This document shows, piece after piece, positions 1 to 8,357 of a DNA stretch of 64,000 nt. Source of the stretch: Verrucomicrobiaceae bacterium (GTDB taxonomy: Bacteria > Verrucomicrobiota > Verrucomicrobiia > Verrucomicrobiales > Akkermansiaceae); NCBI GenBank assembly GCA_027486655.1, contig JAIXOR010000059.1:1-64000 (forward strand), written 5' to 3'. A model generated the notes under the pieces. That model searched no databases. It was given only the letters and a program-made list of their open reading frames with translations, and had not been told where the DNA came from. Within the stretch, counting starts at the first letter, position 1, and each line of letters begins with the position of its first letter. A program made the translations under genes and the position numbers.

Positions 1-456
1 GTCGAGGACCCCGCCGCCTACCGCTGGAGCAGCTATGGCGAGGCCATCGGCGGTAATGCCAAGGGCCATGGCCGCAGGGCACGCGCCGGCCTGGTTCGTG
101 CCTGGGGCGACCACCAGGGGCCGGAGGCCGATGCCGAGCCGTGGTCCGGCCGCATCGCGGCGGCCTATCGGGAATTGCTGCTCGGCAAGGCTGAGGCCAG
201 CGCCGGAGCGGGCCAAACGCCTCGTGGCGAGGGAGTTCGGGAAATTTCCTACGGTGGCATGCTGCGTCACCGGATCCGCTATTTCACGGATGGAGCGGTG
301 ATTGGCAGCCGCGGTTTTGTCGATCAGGCCTTTGCCAGTGCGCGGCAGCGATTCGGGCCGCGGCGCGTGGATGGGGCGAGGAAACTGCGTGGCCCGGCAG
401 CCCCGGCGGCCGGGTTGCTCTGGAGCCTGCGAGACCTCCGCAAGGGCGTGACGTGA
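1..456 (+). CDS. REP-associated tyrosine transposase (RAYT/Y1_Tnp-like), C-terminal part
   Basis: The reading frame is open from the first base of the window to the stop at 454-456, so the N-terminal part with the HUH motif and catalytic tyrosine lies outside. The visible 151 residues begin with VEDPAAYRWSSYGEA, the block that follows the catalytic region in IS200-like and REP-associated transposases, and later carry RYFTDGAVIGSRGFVDQAF, a typical C-terminal block of this family. Such enzymes are usually single-copy chromosomal genes that process short palindromic repeats rather than moving themselves. An imperfect inverted repeat at 6124-6210 could be a substrate type, but nothing shown links them. 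Family assignment is good; activity cannot be judged from a fragment. Confidence 0.75.
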   Translation, partial: VEDPAAYRWSSYGEAIGGNAKGHGRRARAGLVRAWGDHQGPEADAEPWSGRIAAAYRELLLGKAEASAGAGQTPRGEGVREISYGGMLRHRIRYFTDGAVIGSRGFVDQAFASARQRFGPRRVDGARKLRGPAAPAAGLLWSLRDLRKGVT

Positions 457-504
457 AGCAATCCCGGCACATCCACAGAACGCATCAAGCACCCGTCCAG
501 CCCT

Positions 505-2253
505 TCAAGGAGCCGGCGTGGTCCCTGCGAGATCGAAGCGTGAATACGCCAAACTCACGCACCAGGAGGCTCCGTAATTCACCCAGCCCTCGGCATGGCG
601 GAAGGGCGCATCCGGGCTGAAGGGAAACATCTCGCTGCCAGGTCCGGATGAAAGCGATCCCCGGCAGAGCTCCAGGCGGGCGCAGACATTGAGTTTGTGC
701 CCTACCGGCCAGCCTCGCTCGATTTCAGGAAACCCCATCTCCGGCTTGTGCGGCGCGGCGGCAAGCCGGGGATTGCGCCCGAAGACGAAATCGACATGGG
801 AGGCTGCGAGTTCACGAAGGCGCGCCTTGAGCACCGGATCATCGATCACCCATGAGGCGGATGTCGCGATGGCGGGAAGCGAGACCCAGTTGCCGACATC
901 GCTGAGTTTCGGAATCGTCCAATGCTCGGCCTCGTCGTAGCGACGGAAGCCCCAGAAATTGCCCGAGCGCCTGACTGCCACCTCCGCCCATGCGCGGATT
1001 TTCTCCTTGAGCCCGGCAGGTGCCCGATCCGGATGCTTTTGGAGCAACCAGACGAGATTCGGGATCGTACGGTGCTCGCTCATGCGGTGACCTTTGGTGG
1101 AACGCGGATCGTTCCAGTCGATCTTGCGGACCACGTAATCGGCTTGGGCCACGGCGGCATCCAGATAGATCGCCGCGTCGGGTCGACCGGAGCGCTTGGC
1201 GATTTCATGCATGAGAAGATTCGGGACGATCGAGTGTCCAGGCGCATGGCGGCCTTTGTAGGGATTGAGCCTGCCGCCCATCGGATTGGCTCCCTGAGGT
1301 GGGGCATCGTATTTCTCCGGATCCCACCATGGGTCGATTTCGAGGGATTTCCGCCAGTGGGCGAAACAGAAATCATAGCAACGATCGTGGAACGACTGAG
1401 GCAGCCAATGCTTGAGGACGGGCCAGGCCCAGACGACGTAGGCGACCTGCTCGACCGTCTGCGAATGGATCTGACGCTTCTCCGGATCGCCCATCGGATC
1501 CTTGGTTTCCGGCTTCATCAGATAAAAACCCGCGCCCCAGTGGATCAGCTTCACGACATCCGGAGCGTCGGCGGCGGGTGGTTCCAGTTCCGAGTAATAC
1601 CGCTTCACCCCCTCCATCACACCGGCGCTTTCCGGGTTCTTGGGATCGAACTTGAAAGCCGGATCCAGGACCCGTTTGCGATCCGCCTCCCAATCGATCT
1701 GACGGGGAAGAGCGGTCGAGCGAGCGGGATCCGCCATGTGAAAGAGGACCAGCGAGGGGATGATGAAGTCGTAGTAATTCCCGTCCCGCCAGGGGCAGCC
1801 GCCGAAGGCGCTCGGGTGGGTGCCGACGACGCTGCGCGAGTCGATCAGGAAATCGACCGCCGCCTGCCAGAACTGCTCCTGCCAGAGATTCGAGCGGATG
1901 AGGAAGGGGTCGCTGACGCCGGGCTTGAGCTTTCCGCCACGGACCTCCACGACCAGAAGACCGGCGCCATCCGCGGGCCGGAAATCGCTGAAATCACCGA
2001 TGCCCGAGCGGATCTCACCCCGGTGAAGCGGTTCTCCGCCACTGGCCGCGCGGACGATGAAAGGCGTGCCATCCTCGGAAAGCGGCGCGGTGAAGCGTTT
2101 CGAGAGCCGGGTGACGTAGCCCACTTGATTGACAGCCACGACGTGAGCCGTCAGGTCGATTCCGGAGGGCGGCGGAGGGGTGGCAGAGTGACCCGGACCG
2201 GCCAGAAGGGCAGTCAAGGCAACCCAGACGGAGAGGCATTTCGCCGGAAACAT
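505..2253 (-). CDS. Secreted six-hairpin glycosidase-like protein with CelD_N-type Ig domain
   Basis: 582 residues from the ATG at 2253. The frame stays open further upstream, but that extension runs through the tRNA gene at 2325-2399, so the start at MFPAKCLSVW is preferred. Residues 1-24 form a signal peptide. Residues about 30-120 (VNQVGYVTRLSKRF, GDFSDFRPADGAG) resemble the immunoglobulin-like domain in front of family 9 glycoside hydrolases. The rest is rich in Trp, Tyr and His and looks like an alpha/alpha six-hairpin barrel. A role in breaking down or modifying an extracellular polysaccharide is inferred. I could not identify the catalytic acid with certainty, so an enzymatically divergent member is possible. 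No Shine-Dalgarno sequence precedes the start; the gene-strand leader is CTCCTCCCACCC. Confidence 0.6.
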   Translation of the reverse strand: MFPAKCLSVWVALTALLAGPGHSATPPPPSGIDLTAHVVAVNQVGYVTRLSKRFTAPLSEDGTPFIVRAASGGEPLHRGEIRSGIGDFSDFRPADGAGLLVVEVRGGKLKPGVSDPFLIRSNLWQEQFWQAAVDFLIDSRSVVGTHPSAFGGCPWRDGNYYDFIIPSLVLFHMADPARSTALPRQIDWEADRKRVLDPAFKFDPKNPESAGVMEGVKRYYSELEPPAADAPDVVKLIHWGAGFYLMKPETKDPMGDPEKRQIHSQTVEQVAYVVWAWPVLKHWLPQSFHDRCYDFCFAHWRKSLEIDPWWDPEKYDAPPQGANPMGGRLNPYKGRHAPGHSIVPNLLMHEIAKRSGRPDAAIYLDAAVAQADYVVRKIDWNDPRSTKGHRMSEHRTIPNLVWLLQKHPDRAPAGLKEKIRAWAEVAVRRSGNFWGFRRYDEAEHWTIPKLSDVGNWVSLPAIATSASWVIDDPVLKARLRELAASHVDFVFGRNPRLAAAPHKPEMGFPEIERGWPVGHKLNVCARLELCRGSLSSGPGSEMFPFSPDAPFRHAEGWVNYGASWCVSLAYSRFDLAGTTPAP

Positions 2254-2324
2254 GGGTGGGAGGAGCTTGGGTTTCCGGACTTCCGCACGTCCAAGGAGCG
2301 GAATCCGGCGGGTTTTTCCGAGTT

Positions 2325-2399
2325 TGGTGGTCCCGACAGGAATCGAACCTGTACCTACGGCTTCGGAGGCCATCGTCCTATCCATTGGACCACGGGACC
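2325..2399 (-). tRNA. trnR: tRNA-Arg (anticodon CCG)
   Basis: On the minus strand the sequence folds as a full cloverleaf. The acceptor stem pairs GGTCCCG with CGGGACC. The anticodon stem ATGGC/GCCGT holds the 7-base loop CTCCGAA, giving anticodon CCG, which reads the arginine codon CGG. The T-loop is TTCGATT. Discriminator A is followed by an encoded CCA (2325-2327). The gene lies between the glycosidase-like gene and the nusA leader and is transcribed away from nusA. Confidence 0.96.
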
Positions 2400-2423
2400 A
2401 TTCGCGTTCAGACGCGGGCGGAA

Positions 2424-2452
2424 TGCCTACCCGTGCCATCGGGGCTTGGCAA
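2424..2452 (-). promoter_or_regulatory. Sigma-70-type promoter of tRNA-Arg
   Basis: On the minus strand TTGCCA (2447-2452) is separated by exactly 17 bases from TAGGCA (2424-2429). The predicted start near 2417 leaves about 18 bases before the mature tRNA 5' end at 2399. The same TAGGCA -10 hexamer with a 17-base spacer occurs in front of the gene at 13151. Confidence 0.5.
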
Positions 2453-2516
2453 GGACAAGGATTTCAAAATCCACTCCAAGTCCTCCGTGGCTCGTCTGCG
2501 GCTTCCCAGTTTAGGC

Positions 2517-2545
2517 TTGCAAGCATTTTCGTCTATCTCTAAAAG
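2517..2545 (+). promoter_or_regulatory. Candidate promoter of the nusA-infB-rbfA operon
   Basis: TTGCAA (2517-2522), a 17-base spacer and TAAAAG (2540-2545) fit a housekeeping promoter. Transcription would start near 2552, leaving a leader of about 96 bases before nusA that contains the hairpin at 2576-2596. No other plus-strand gene lies between 457 and this site. Confidence 0.45.
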
Positions 2546-2575
2546 CCGCCCGCACGGCTTCTGACGAAAGGAAAG

Positions 2576-2600
2576 GAGTGGGTCTCGCACCCACTCTTTT
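2576..2600 (+). terminator. Terminator-like hairpin in the nusA leader (possible attenuator)
   Basis: GAGTGGGT (2576-2583) pairs perfectly over 8 bases with ACCCACTC (2589-2596) around a 5-base loop and is followed by TTTT. It lies between the likely promoter at 2517-2545 and the nusA start at 2648, so it can only act on the nusA operon transcript. An attenuator, possibly sensitive to NusA itself, is the natural reading. The T-run is short, so termination may be partial. Confidence 0.5.
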
Positions 2601-2647
2601 GCGTCTCCGGACATCGCCATCAGCCACCCTGCAGACATCGCCCCGCC

Positions 2648-3928
2648 ATGACCAACGATATCGTCGCCCTCATCGAGTATTACGAAAAGGAAAAAGGAAT
2701 CGACCGCGACAAGGTCGTTGCCGCGTTGGAATTCGCCTTCATTTCCGCCTACCGCAAGATGGTCCCCGGGGCCGAAGCCATCGAGACCCTGCGTGCGGAT
2801 GTGAACACCAAGAAGGGTGAAACCCGCATTTTCGCTTCGCTCACCGTCGTCCCGGACGAGGACTACAGGGACAAGTTCAACGAGGTCCCCTTCTCCACGG
2901 CGGTGAAGAAAAGCCCGGAGGCCCAGCCCGGAGACATTCAGGAGTTCAACGTCACGCCGAAGGACTTCGGCCGCATCGCGGTGCAGACCGCCAAGCAAAC
3001 GATGATGCAGCGCCTCCGCCAGGCGGAGAAGGAAATGATTTACGAGGAATTCAAGGATCGCGCCGGTGACGTCGTGTCCGGCACCGTCCGCCGCTTCGAG
3101 CGCAACGACGTGATGATCGACCTCGGGAAGTTCGAGGGCGTCATGCCCAACAAGGAGCGCGTCCAGGGCGAGGACTACAACATCGGCGACCGGATCCGTT
3201 GCTACGTGCTGGCTGTCGAAAACGAGGGCCGCGGTCCAGAGATCATCCTTTCCCGGAGTCACCCGAACTTCGTCCGCCGCCTCTTCGAGGCCGAGGTCAA
3301 CGAAATCTCCGACCGCACCGTGGAAATCCGCGGCATCGCCCGCGAGGCGGGATTCCGCACCAAGGTGGCCGTCTGGAGCAGCGACCCGAAGGTCGACCCC
3401 GTCGGTGCCTGCGTCGGCATGCGCGGTGCCCGCGTCAAAAACATCGTCCGCGAACTCAACAACGAGAAAGTCGACATCATCCGCTGGAGCGAGGATCCCA
3501 AGGAGTTTGTCCGCGAGGCCCTCAAACCCGCCGAAATCCGCTCAATCACCGTCGATGAGGCCAACAAGATCGTGCACGTCACGGTGGATGAAGTGGACCT
3601 GAGCAAGGCCATCGGCCGCAAGGGCCAGAACGCCCGCCTCTCGTCACGCCTCATGGGCTGGGATGTCCAGGTGCGCCGCGACGAATCCAAGGAGGAGCAA
3701 TTCAAGGAAAAGATCGGCGGTGCCGCCCACACCCTCGGAGAGCAACTCGGCATCAGCGACGAACTCGCCGGCAAGCTCACTCTGGCCGGTGGATTCAACC
3801 CCGAGATGGTCGTCGACATGCCGGCGGATTACATCGCGGCCGCTCTTGAGATTTCCGAGGACGAGGCTGAAGCCATCCTCACCCGCGCCAAGGCCATCGT
3901 CGGCGGCGGCGCGCCTTCCAACGATTGA
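2648..3928 (+). CDS. nusA: Transcription termination/antitermination factor NusA
   Basis: 426 residues, without the C-terminal acidic repeats of the E. coli protein. The N-terminal RNA polymerase-binding domain (about 1-130) is followed by an S1 domain (GDVVSGTVRRFERNDVMIDLG, about 137-205) and two KH domains with VGACVGMRGARVKNIVREL and the second KH loop AIGRKGQNARL. A short helical tail with helix-hairpin-helix character ends the protein. NusA binds RNA polymerase and nascent RNA and modulates pausing, termination and antitermination. The start at 2648 gives MTNDIVALIEYYEKEKGI, the expected N-terminus. It begins an operon with infB (44-base gap) and rbfA. The usual upstream partner rimP is absent. 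A leader hairpin at 2576-2600 may regulate the operon. Confidence 0.97.
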   Translation: MTNDIVALIEYYEKEKGIDRDKVVAALEFAFISAYRKMVPGAEAIETLRADVNTKKGETRIFASLTVVPDEDYRDKFNEVPFSTAVKKSPEAQPGDIQEFNVTPKDFGRIAVQTAKQTMMQRLRQAEKEMIYEEFKDRAGDVVSGTVRRFERNDVMIDLGKFEGVMPNKERVQGEDYNIGDRIRCYVLAVENEGRGPEIILSRSHPNFVRRLFEAEVNEISDRTVEIRGIAREAGFRTKVAVWSSDPKVDPVGACVGMRGARVKNIVRELNNEKVDIIRWSEDPKEFVREALKPAEIRSITVDEANKIVHVTVDEVDLSKAIGRKGQNARLSSRLMGWDVQVRRDESKEEQFKEKIGGAAHTLGEQLGISDELAGKLTLAGGFNPEMVVDMPADYIAAALEISEDEAEAILTRAKAIVGGGAPSND

Positions 3929-3972
3929 TCTTTCCCTCACCCCCATTTCTCCTGAACACTCAGACCAGCCGG

Positions 3973-6117
3973 ATGCCCAAAGACAGCGACAGCTCACCCG
4001 AAAAAGACAAGGTTCTCGATCTGCTCGGATCGACCAAGAAACCTTCACGCCGTGAGCGCCAGCGCAAGGAGGCGGAGCCCGTCGCGCCCGCACCCAGCAA
4101 ACTGGAGAAAGCCAAGAGCGAGGCGCTGGATTTGTTCTCCGAGGAGAAGAAACCGAAGGTTCGCAAGACCAACAGCCAGCCGAAGGCGGTTCTCGGGTCC
4201 ATCTCGAAGATTCTCGAGCGCGAGGATCCTGCGATGGTGAAGGCCGCGCCGGTTGCTCCCGCCCCTGAGGCACCGGCGGCTCCGGTCGACACCCCCGCTC
4301 CTCCGTCCGCGATCGAGGAAGAGGAAGTGAAGGATCCGAAACTCATCGTCATCAAACCGCCGATCCTGGTCCCCGAACTGGCCGCCCGTCTCGGGCTCAA
4401 GCCGTTCAACATCATGGCGGACCTGATCAAGATCGGAGTCTTCCCGGCACCCAACCAGCCGCTCGAACCCGATGTGGCGGCGAAAATCTGTGAAATCCAC
4501 GGGTTCACCTTCGAGCGCGAGAAGCGCGACAAGGACAAGGGCTTCCACAAGGTGGAAGAGGTCATCAAGGAGCCGGAAATCCCGACCGAAGAACCGGAAG
4601 ACCTGCTCAAGGACCGCCCGCCCATCGTCACCATCATGGGCCACGTCGACCACGGCAAAACGTCCATCCTCGATTTCTTCCGCAAGTCCAAGATCGTCTC
4701 CGGCGAGGCCGGTGGGATCACCCAGCACATCGGTGCCTATCAGGTCATCCACAACGAACGTGAGATCACCTTCCTGGACACTCCCGGCCACGCCATTTTC
4801 TCGGACATGCGCGCCCGCGGCGCGGACATCACCGACATCATCATCATCGTGGTGGCCGCCAACGACGGCATCATGCCGCAGACGCTTGAGGCCATCCAGC
4901 ACGCCAAGAAGTCCGGAAAGACCATCATCGTCGCCATCAACAAGTGCGACCTTCCTTCCGCGAACATCGACCGGGTGAAGACCCAGCTCGCGGAAAACGG
5001 ACTTCAGACGACCGACTACGGTGGGGACACCGAGTTTGCGGAAGTCTCCGCGCTCAAGGGCACGGGCATGGACGAACTGCTGGAGCTCATCGCCCTTCAG
5101 GCCGAGGTTCTCGAGCTCAAGGCCAACCCGAAATCCACCGCCCGCGCGGCGGTGATCGAGGCCCGCGTCGTTCCAGGCCGCGGCACGACCGCCACGGTGA
5201 TCGTCGAGTCCGGCACGCTGCGGACCGGCATGCCCTTCATTTGCGGCCCCTTCTCCGGCAAGGTTCGCTCCTTGGTCAACGATCGCGGCCAGACCGTGAA
5301 ATCCGCCCATCCCGGCATGCCTGTGGAGGTGATCGGCTTTGAGGAACTTCCCAACGTGGGTGACCATCTCACCGAGATGAAAACCGAGCGTGAGGCCAAA
5401 ACCCTCGCCACCGAGCGGCAGGAGGCCATGCGTCTGGAGCGCTTGAAGCCCCAGCATCGCAATCGCCTTCAGGATCTTTACTCGATGGTGCGCGACGGCG
5501 GTGGCAAGGCCCAGCTGAAGCTCATCCTCAAGTGCGACGTCCAGGGTTCCGTGGAAGCCATCCGCAAGGCCGTGCTTGCCATCGAGTCCGACAAGGTCGA
5601 GTGCCAGTTCATCACCGCAGCCGCCGGACCGATCACCGAGTCGGACGTGACTTACGCGAGCTCCACGGATGCCATCATCCTCGGCTTCAACGTCAAGGTG
5701 GAGGCCAAGGCCGTCAAATCCGCCAAGGCATCCGACGTCGAGGTCAAGCTCTACTCGGTGGTGTATGAGCTCATCGACCAGGTCCGCGAAGCCATGCTCG
5801 GGCTGCTTGAGCCGCTCACCCGCGAGTCGGTCATCGGCCATGCGGAGGTTCGCAAGGTTTTCAAGCTTTCCCGCGGTCGTGCCGCCGGTTCCTTCGTCAC
5901 CGACGGGCGGATCCATCGCAAGGCCCATGCCCGCGTCATCCGCGACGGCATTCCGGTCTTCGACGGCCGCATGTCCACCCTCCGCCGCTTCCAGGAAGAG
6001 GTCGAGGAAGTCCGCACCAACTTCGAATGCGGCATCCGCCTCGGGGAATTCAACGAGTATCAGGAAGGCGACATCATCGAGTGCTACAAACTCGAAAAGA
6101 TCCCGCAGACGCTTTAA
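3973..6117 (+). CDS. infB: Translation initiation factor IF-2
   Basis: 714 residues from the ATG at 3973 ([13 protein letters not shown]). The frame is open a little further upstream, but that overlaps the end of nusA and adds nothing conserved. Residues about 1-120 are a charged, Ala/Pro-rich linker. A winged-helix IF2_N domain follows at about 120-170 ([20 protein letters not shown]). The GTPase domain starts near 210 with GHVDHGKT (G1), DTPGH (G3) and NKCD (G4). Domain II and the C-terminal fMet-tRNA-binding region complete it. IF-2 is the GTPase that places initiator tRNA on the 30S subunit. The protein is shorter than long-form IF-2 because of the reduced N-terminal extension. It lies between nusA and rbfA. 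Confidence 0.97.
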   Translation: MPKDSDSSPEKDKVLDLLGSTKKPSRRERQRKEAEPVAPAPSKLEKAKSEALDLFSEEKKPKVRKTNSQPKAVLGSISKILEREDPAMVKAAPVAPAPEAPAAPVDTPAPPSAIEEEEVKDPKLIVIKPPILVPELAARLGLKPFNIMADLIKIGVFPAPNQPLEPDVAAKICEIHGFTFEREKRDKDKGFHKVEEVIKEPEIPTEEPEDLLKDRPPIVTIMGHVDHGKTSILDFFRKSKIVSGEAGGITQHIGAYQVIHNEREITFLDTPGHAIFSDMRARGADITDIIIIVVAANDGIMPQTLEAIQHAKKSGKTIIVAINKCDLPSANIDRVKTQLAENGLQTTDYGGDTEFAEVSALKGTGMDELLELIALQAEVLELKANPKSTARAAVIEARVVPGRGTTATVIVESGTLRTGMPFICGPFSGKVRSLVNDRGQTVKSAHPGMPVEVIGFEELPNVGDHLTEMKTEREAKTLATERQEAMRLERLKPQHRNRLQDLYSMVRDGGGKAQLKLILKCDVQGSVEAIRKAVLAIESDKVECQFITAAAGPITESDVTYASSTDAIILGFNVKVEAKAVKSAKASDVEVKLYSVVYELIDQVREAMLGLLEPLTRESVIGHAEVRKVFKLSRGRAAGSFVTDGRIHRKAHARVIRDGIPVFDGRMSTLRRFQEEVEEVRTNFECGIRLGEFNEYQEGDIIECYKLEKIPQTL

Positions 6118-6123
6118 GGGTTT

Positions 6124-6210
6124 GTTAGTTTTCAGTGTTCAGTTTTCAGGTTGAGAGACCGGATGCTGATTTCCCTGTTCCCTGAAAACTTCAAACTGAA
6201 CACTAGCAAC
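6124..6210. repeat. Imperfect inverted repeat between infB and rbfA
   Basis: The left arm at 6124-6150 (containing GTGTTCAGTTTTCAGG) and the right arm at 6181-6210 (CCTGAAAAC, then TCAAACTGAACACTAG) are imperfect reverse complements around a 30-base centre. The AT-rich composition and iterated TTCAG units stand out from the flanking genes and look like a dispersed intergenic repeat. A degenerate half-copy (GAAAACCTCAAACTAGC) lies at 28856-28889 next to cutA. Whether it is a REP-type element served by a transposase like the one at position 1 is unknown. Confidence 0.55.
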
Positions 6211-6218
6211 TCATCCAC

Positions 6219-6587
6219 ATGTCCCGCCGCCTTGATCGAGTCAATGAACTGCTCCGCCGTGAAATCGGCAACGTGATCCAGAAGGATTACGAATGGCATG
6301 GCAAACTCGTGACCGTGGCGGAAGTGGAGGTGACGCAGGACCTCAAGGAGGGCAAGGTCTGGACCAGCGTGCTCGGCGGCGACGCGGGGCCGGTGATCGA
6401 CAAGCTCAACCGCGACCACGGGGCGATCCAGAGCAAGGTGATGAAGCGCGTGGTCTTGAAATCCACGCCGGTGCTCAGGTTCCACCACGATGCCTCGGCC
6501 GTGCGCGGCGTGGAGATCGTCAACCTGCTGGAAGAAGTCGACAAGCTGCCGAAAGCCCCGGAGGAACCGGAAGAGGGCGCGCCTTGA
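6219..6587 (+). CDS. rbfA: 30S ribosome-binding factor RbfA
   Basis: 122 residues beginning MSRRLDRVNELLRREIGNVI, the usual RbfA N-terminus, with a KH-like fold through about residue 100 (DLKEGKVWTSVLGGD, VLKSTPVLRFHHD) and an acidic, proline-rich tail. RbfA helps mature the 5' end of 16S rRNA and the 30S subunit. It follows infB, the conserved order, although a repeat-bearing gap of 101 bases separates them. The start at 6219 is the only sensible ATG; no Shine-Dalgarno motif is visible. Confidence 0.93.
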   Translation: MSRRLDRVNELLRREIGNVIQKDYEWHGKLVTVAEVEVTQDLKEGKVWTSVLGGDAGPVIDKLNRDHGAIQSKVMKRVVLKSTPVLRFHHDASAVRGVEIVNLLEEVDKLPKAPEEPEEGAP

Positions 6588-6652
6588 AGCGGCGGTGGCC
6601 CCGCGCATTTTGCGATTCGCCACGCCCGGATTGAGAGCTCTCCGGAAACCGG

Positions 6653-6681
6653 TTGCGCGCGACCGCACCGGGGACTAGAAA
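6653..6681 (+). promoter_or_regulatory. Candidate promoter of fumarate hydratase
   Basis: TTGCGC (6653-6658), a 17-base spacer and TAGAAA (6676-6681). The expected start near 6688 leaves about 8 bases before the ATG at 6696, one of several near-leaderless arrangements in this window. Confidence 0.4.
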
Positions 6682-6695
6682 AGGCCCGCAACGCC

Positions 6696-8330
6696 ATGGC
6701 CGATAAACCGTTCTTCTATCAGGATCCGTTTCCCTTGGGACCGGACACCACCGAATACGAATGCATCAGCACGGAACACGTCTCGGTGTCCGAGTTCGAG
6801 GGCAAGCCCGTTCTGAAGGTGGCTCCCGAGGGGCTTACCCTGCTGGCTGCGGAGGCCATCAAGGCGATCAACTTCACGCTGCGTCCCGCGCATCTCGCGC
6901 AGGTGGCGGCCATCCTCGACGATCCGGAGGCCTCCGAGAACGACCGCATGGTGGCGCTGATGATGCTCAAGAACGCGGAGATCGCGGCGCATGGCATCCT
7001 GCCCTTCTGTCAGGACACCGGCACCGCCACCATCGTGGGCAAGAAAGGCCAGCAGGTGTGGACCGGTTGTGACGACGCGGAGTTCCTTTCCATGGGGATC
7101 CACCGCACCTACACGCGGGAGAACCTGCGCTATTCCCAGACCGCACCGCTCACCATGTATGACGAGGTGAACACGCGGACCAACCTGCCCGCGCAGATCG
7201 ACCTCTACGCCACGGAGGGCGACGCCTACAAATTCCTCTTTGTCAGCAAGGGCGGCGGCTCGGCCAACAAGACCTTTCTCTATCAGGAAACCAAGGCCCT
7301 GCTCAATCCGGCGCGTCTCAAGGAGTTCTGCACGGAGAAGATGAAGTCGCTGGGCACCGCGGCGTGCCCGCCCTACCACCTGGCCTTCGTGATCGGCGGC
7401 ACCTCCGCCGAGAACTGCCTCAAGACGGTGAAACTCGCATCCACCAAATACTACGATGCGCTTCCCACCGCAGGAAATGAACACGGCCAGGCGTTCCGCG
7501 ATCTGGAGCTGGAGGCGGAGTTGCTGAAGATCGCCCGCGAGGTCGGGATCGGCGCCCAGTTCGGCGGCAAATACTTCGCGCTGGATGTGCGCGTCATCCG
7601 CCTGCCGCGCCACGGGGCGTCCTGCCCGGTGGGCATCGGCGTTTCCTGTTCCGCGGACCGTCAGGCCAAGGCGAAGATCACCCGGGACGGAATCTTCATC
7701 GAAAAGCTGGAGAAGAACCCGGGCCGCTTCATTCCCGAGAGATTCCGCGATTGGAAGTTCAAGGGTGTGGCGATCGACCTCGATCTTGGCATGGAGGAAA
7801 CGCTCAAGACCCTGGGCAAGTATCCCGTCACCACCGCGCTCTCGCTTTCGGGGACGATCATCGTGGCGCGCGACATCGCCCACGCCAAACTCAAGGAAAT
7901 CCTGGAAAAGGAGGGCGAGCTTCCGGATTACTTCAAAAAGTACCCGGTGTATTATGCCGGTCCGGCCAAGACACCGGTGGGGATGGCTTCCGGCTCCTTC
8001 GGTCCCACCACCGCGGGGCGCATGGACAGTTATGTGGATTTGTTCCAATCGCACGGAGGCTCGATGGTCATGCTGGCGAAGGGCAACCGCAGCAAGGCCG
8101 TGACCGATGCGTGCAAGGCTCACGGTGGTTTCTATCTCGGCTCGGCCGGCGGACCTGCCGCGCTGCTGGCGAAGGAACACATCAAGTCACAGGAAGTCGT
8201 GGCCTTCCCGGAGCTCGGCATGGAGGCGGTGTGGAAGATCACCGTGGAGAATTTCCCGGCGTTCATCCTGGTGGATAACAAGGGCAACGATTTCTTCACC
8301 CAGCTCAACTCCTGTCCGGTGTGCCATTGA
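6696..8330 (+). CDS. fumA: Class I (iron-sulfur) fumarate hydratase
   Basis: 544 residues, the length of single-chain FumA/FumB enzymes. Cysteines at 105 ([10 protein letters not shown]), 224 ([10 protein letters not shown]) and 318 (end of CPVGIGVSC) sit at the same numbers as the three [4Fe-4S] ligands of E. coli FumA. The C-terminal half carries [23 protein letters not shown] and the [29 protein letters not shown] block, the beta part of the enzyme. It interconverts fumarate and malate in the TCA cycle in the cytoplasm and is expected to be oxygen-sensitive. It is transcribed alone, and a candidate promoter lies 15-43 bases upstream of the start. Confidence 0.96.
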   Translation: MADKPFFYQDPFPLGPDTTEYECISTEHVSVSEFEGKPVLKVAPEGLTLLAAEAIKAINFTLRPAHLAQVAAILDDPEASENDRMVALMMLKNAEIAAHGILPFCQDTGTATIVGKKGQQVWTGCDDAEFLSMGIHRTYTRENLRYSQTAPLTMYDEVNTRTNLPAQIDLYATEGDAYKFLFVSKGGGSANKTFLYQETKALLNPARLKEFCTEKMKSLGTAACPPYHLAFVIGGTSAENCLKTVKLASTKYYDALPTAGNEHGQAFRDLELEAELLKIAREVGIGAQFGGKYFALDVRVIRLPRHGASCPVGIGVSCSADRQAKAKITRDGIFIEKLEKNPGRFIPERFRDWKFKGVAIDLDLGMEETLKTLGKYPVTTALSLSGTIIVARDIAHAKLKEILEKEGELPDYFKKYPVYYAGPAKTPVGMASGSFGPTTAGRMDSYVDLFQSHGGSMVMLAKGNRSKAVTDACKAHGGFYLGSAGGPAALLAKEHIKSQEVVAFPELGMEAVWKITVENFPAFILVDNKGNDFFTQLNSCPVCH

Positions 8331-8357
8331 GGTGGCCGCCGGCGGCTGCCTGACCGT

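Noticed and set aside
2453..2483. Imperfect dyad with GGATTT/AAATCC core resembling a tRNA anticodon arm or an att site
   Set aside because: No cloverleaf can be completed around it and no integrase is nearby; it lies just upstream of the tRNA promoter and is more simply chance or regulatory sequence.
922..2514. Long open frame on the plus strand opposite the glycosidase-like gene
   Set aside because: High-GC antisense shadow: it runs through the tRNA, has no family motif, and its protein mirrors the codon pattern of the real minus-strand gene. The same applies to long antisense frames at 4045-5928, 9963-12926, 31160-33355, 37778-40858 and 46349-49378.
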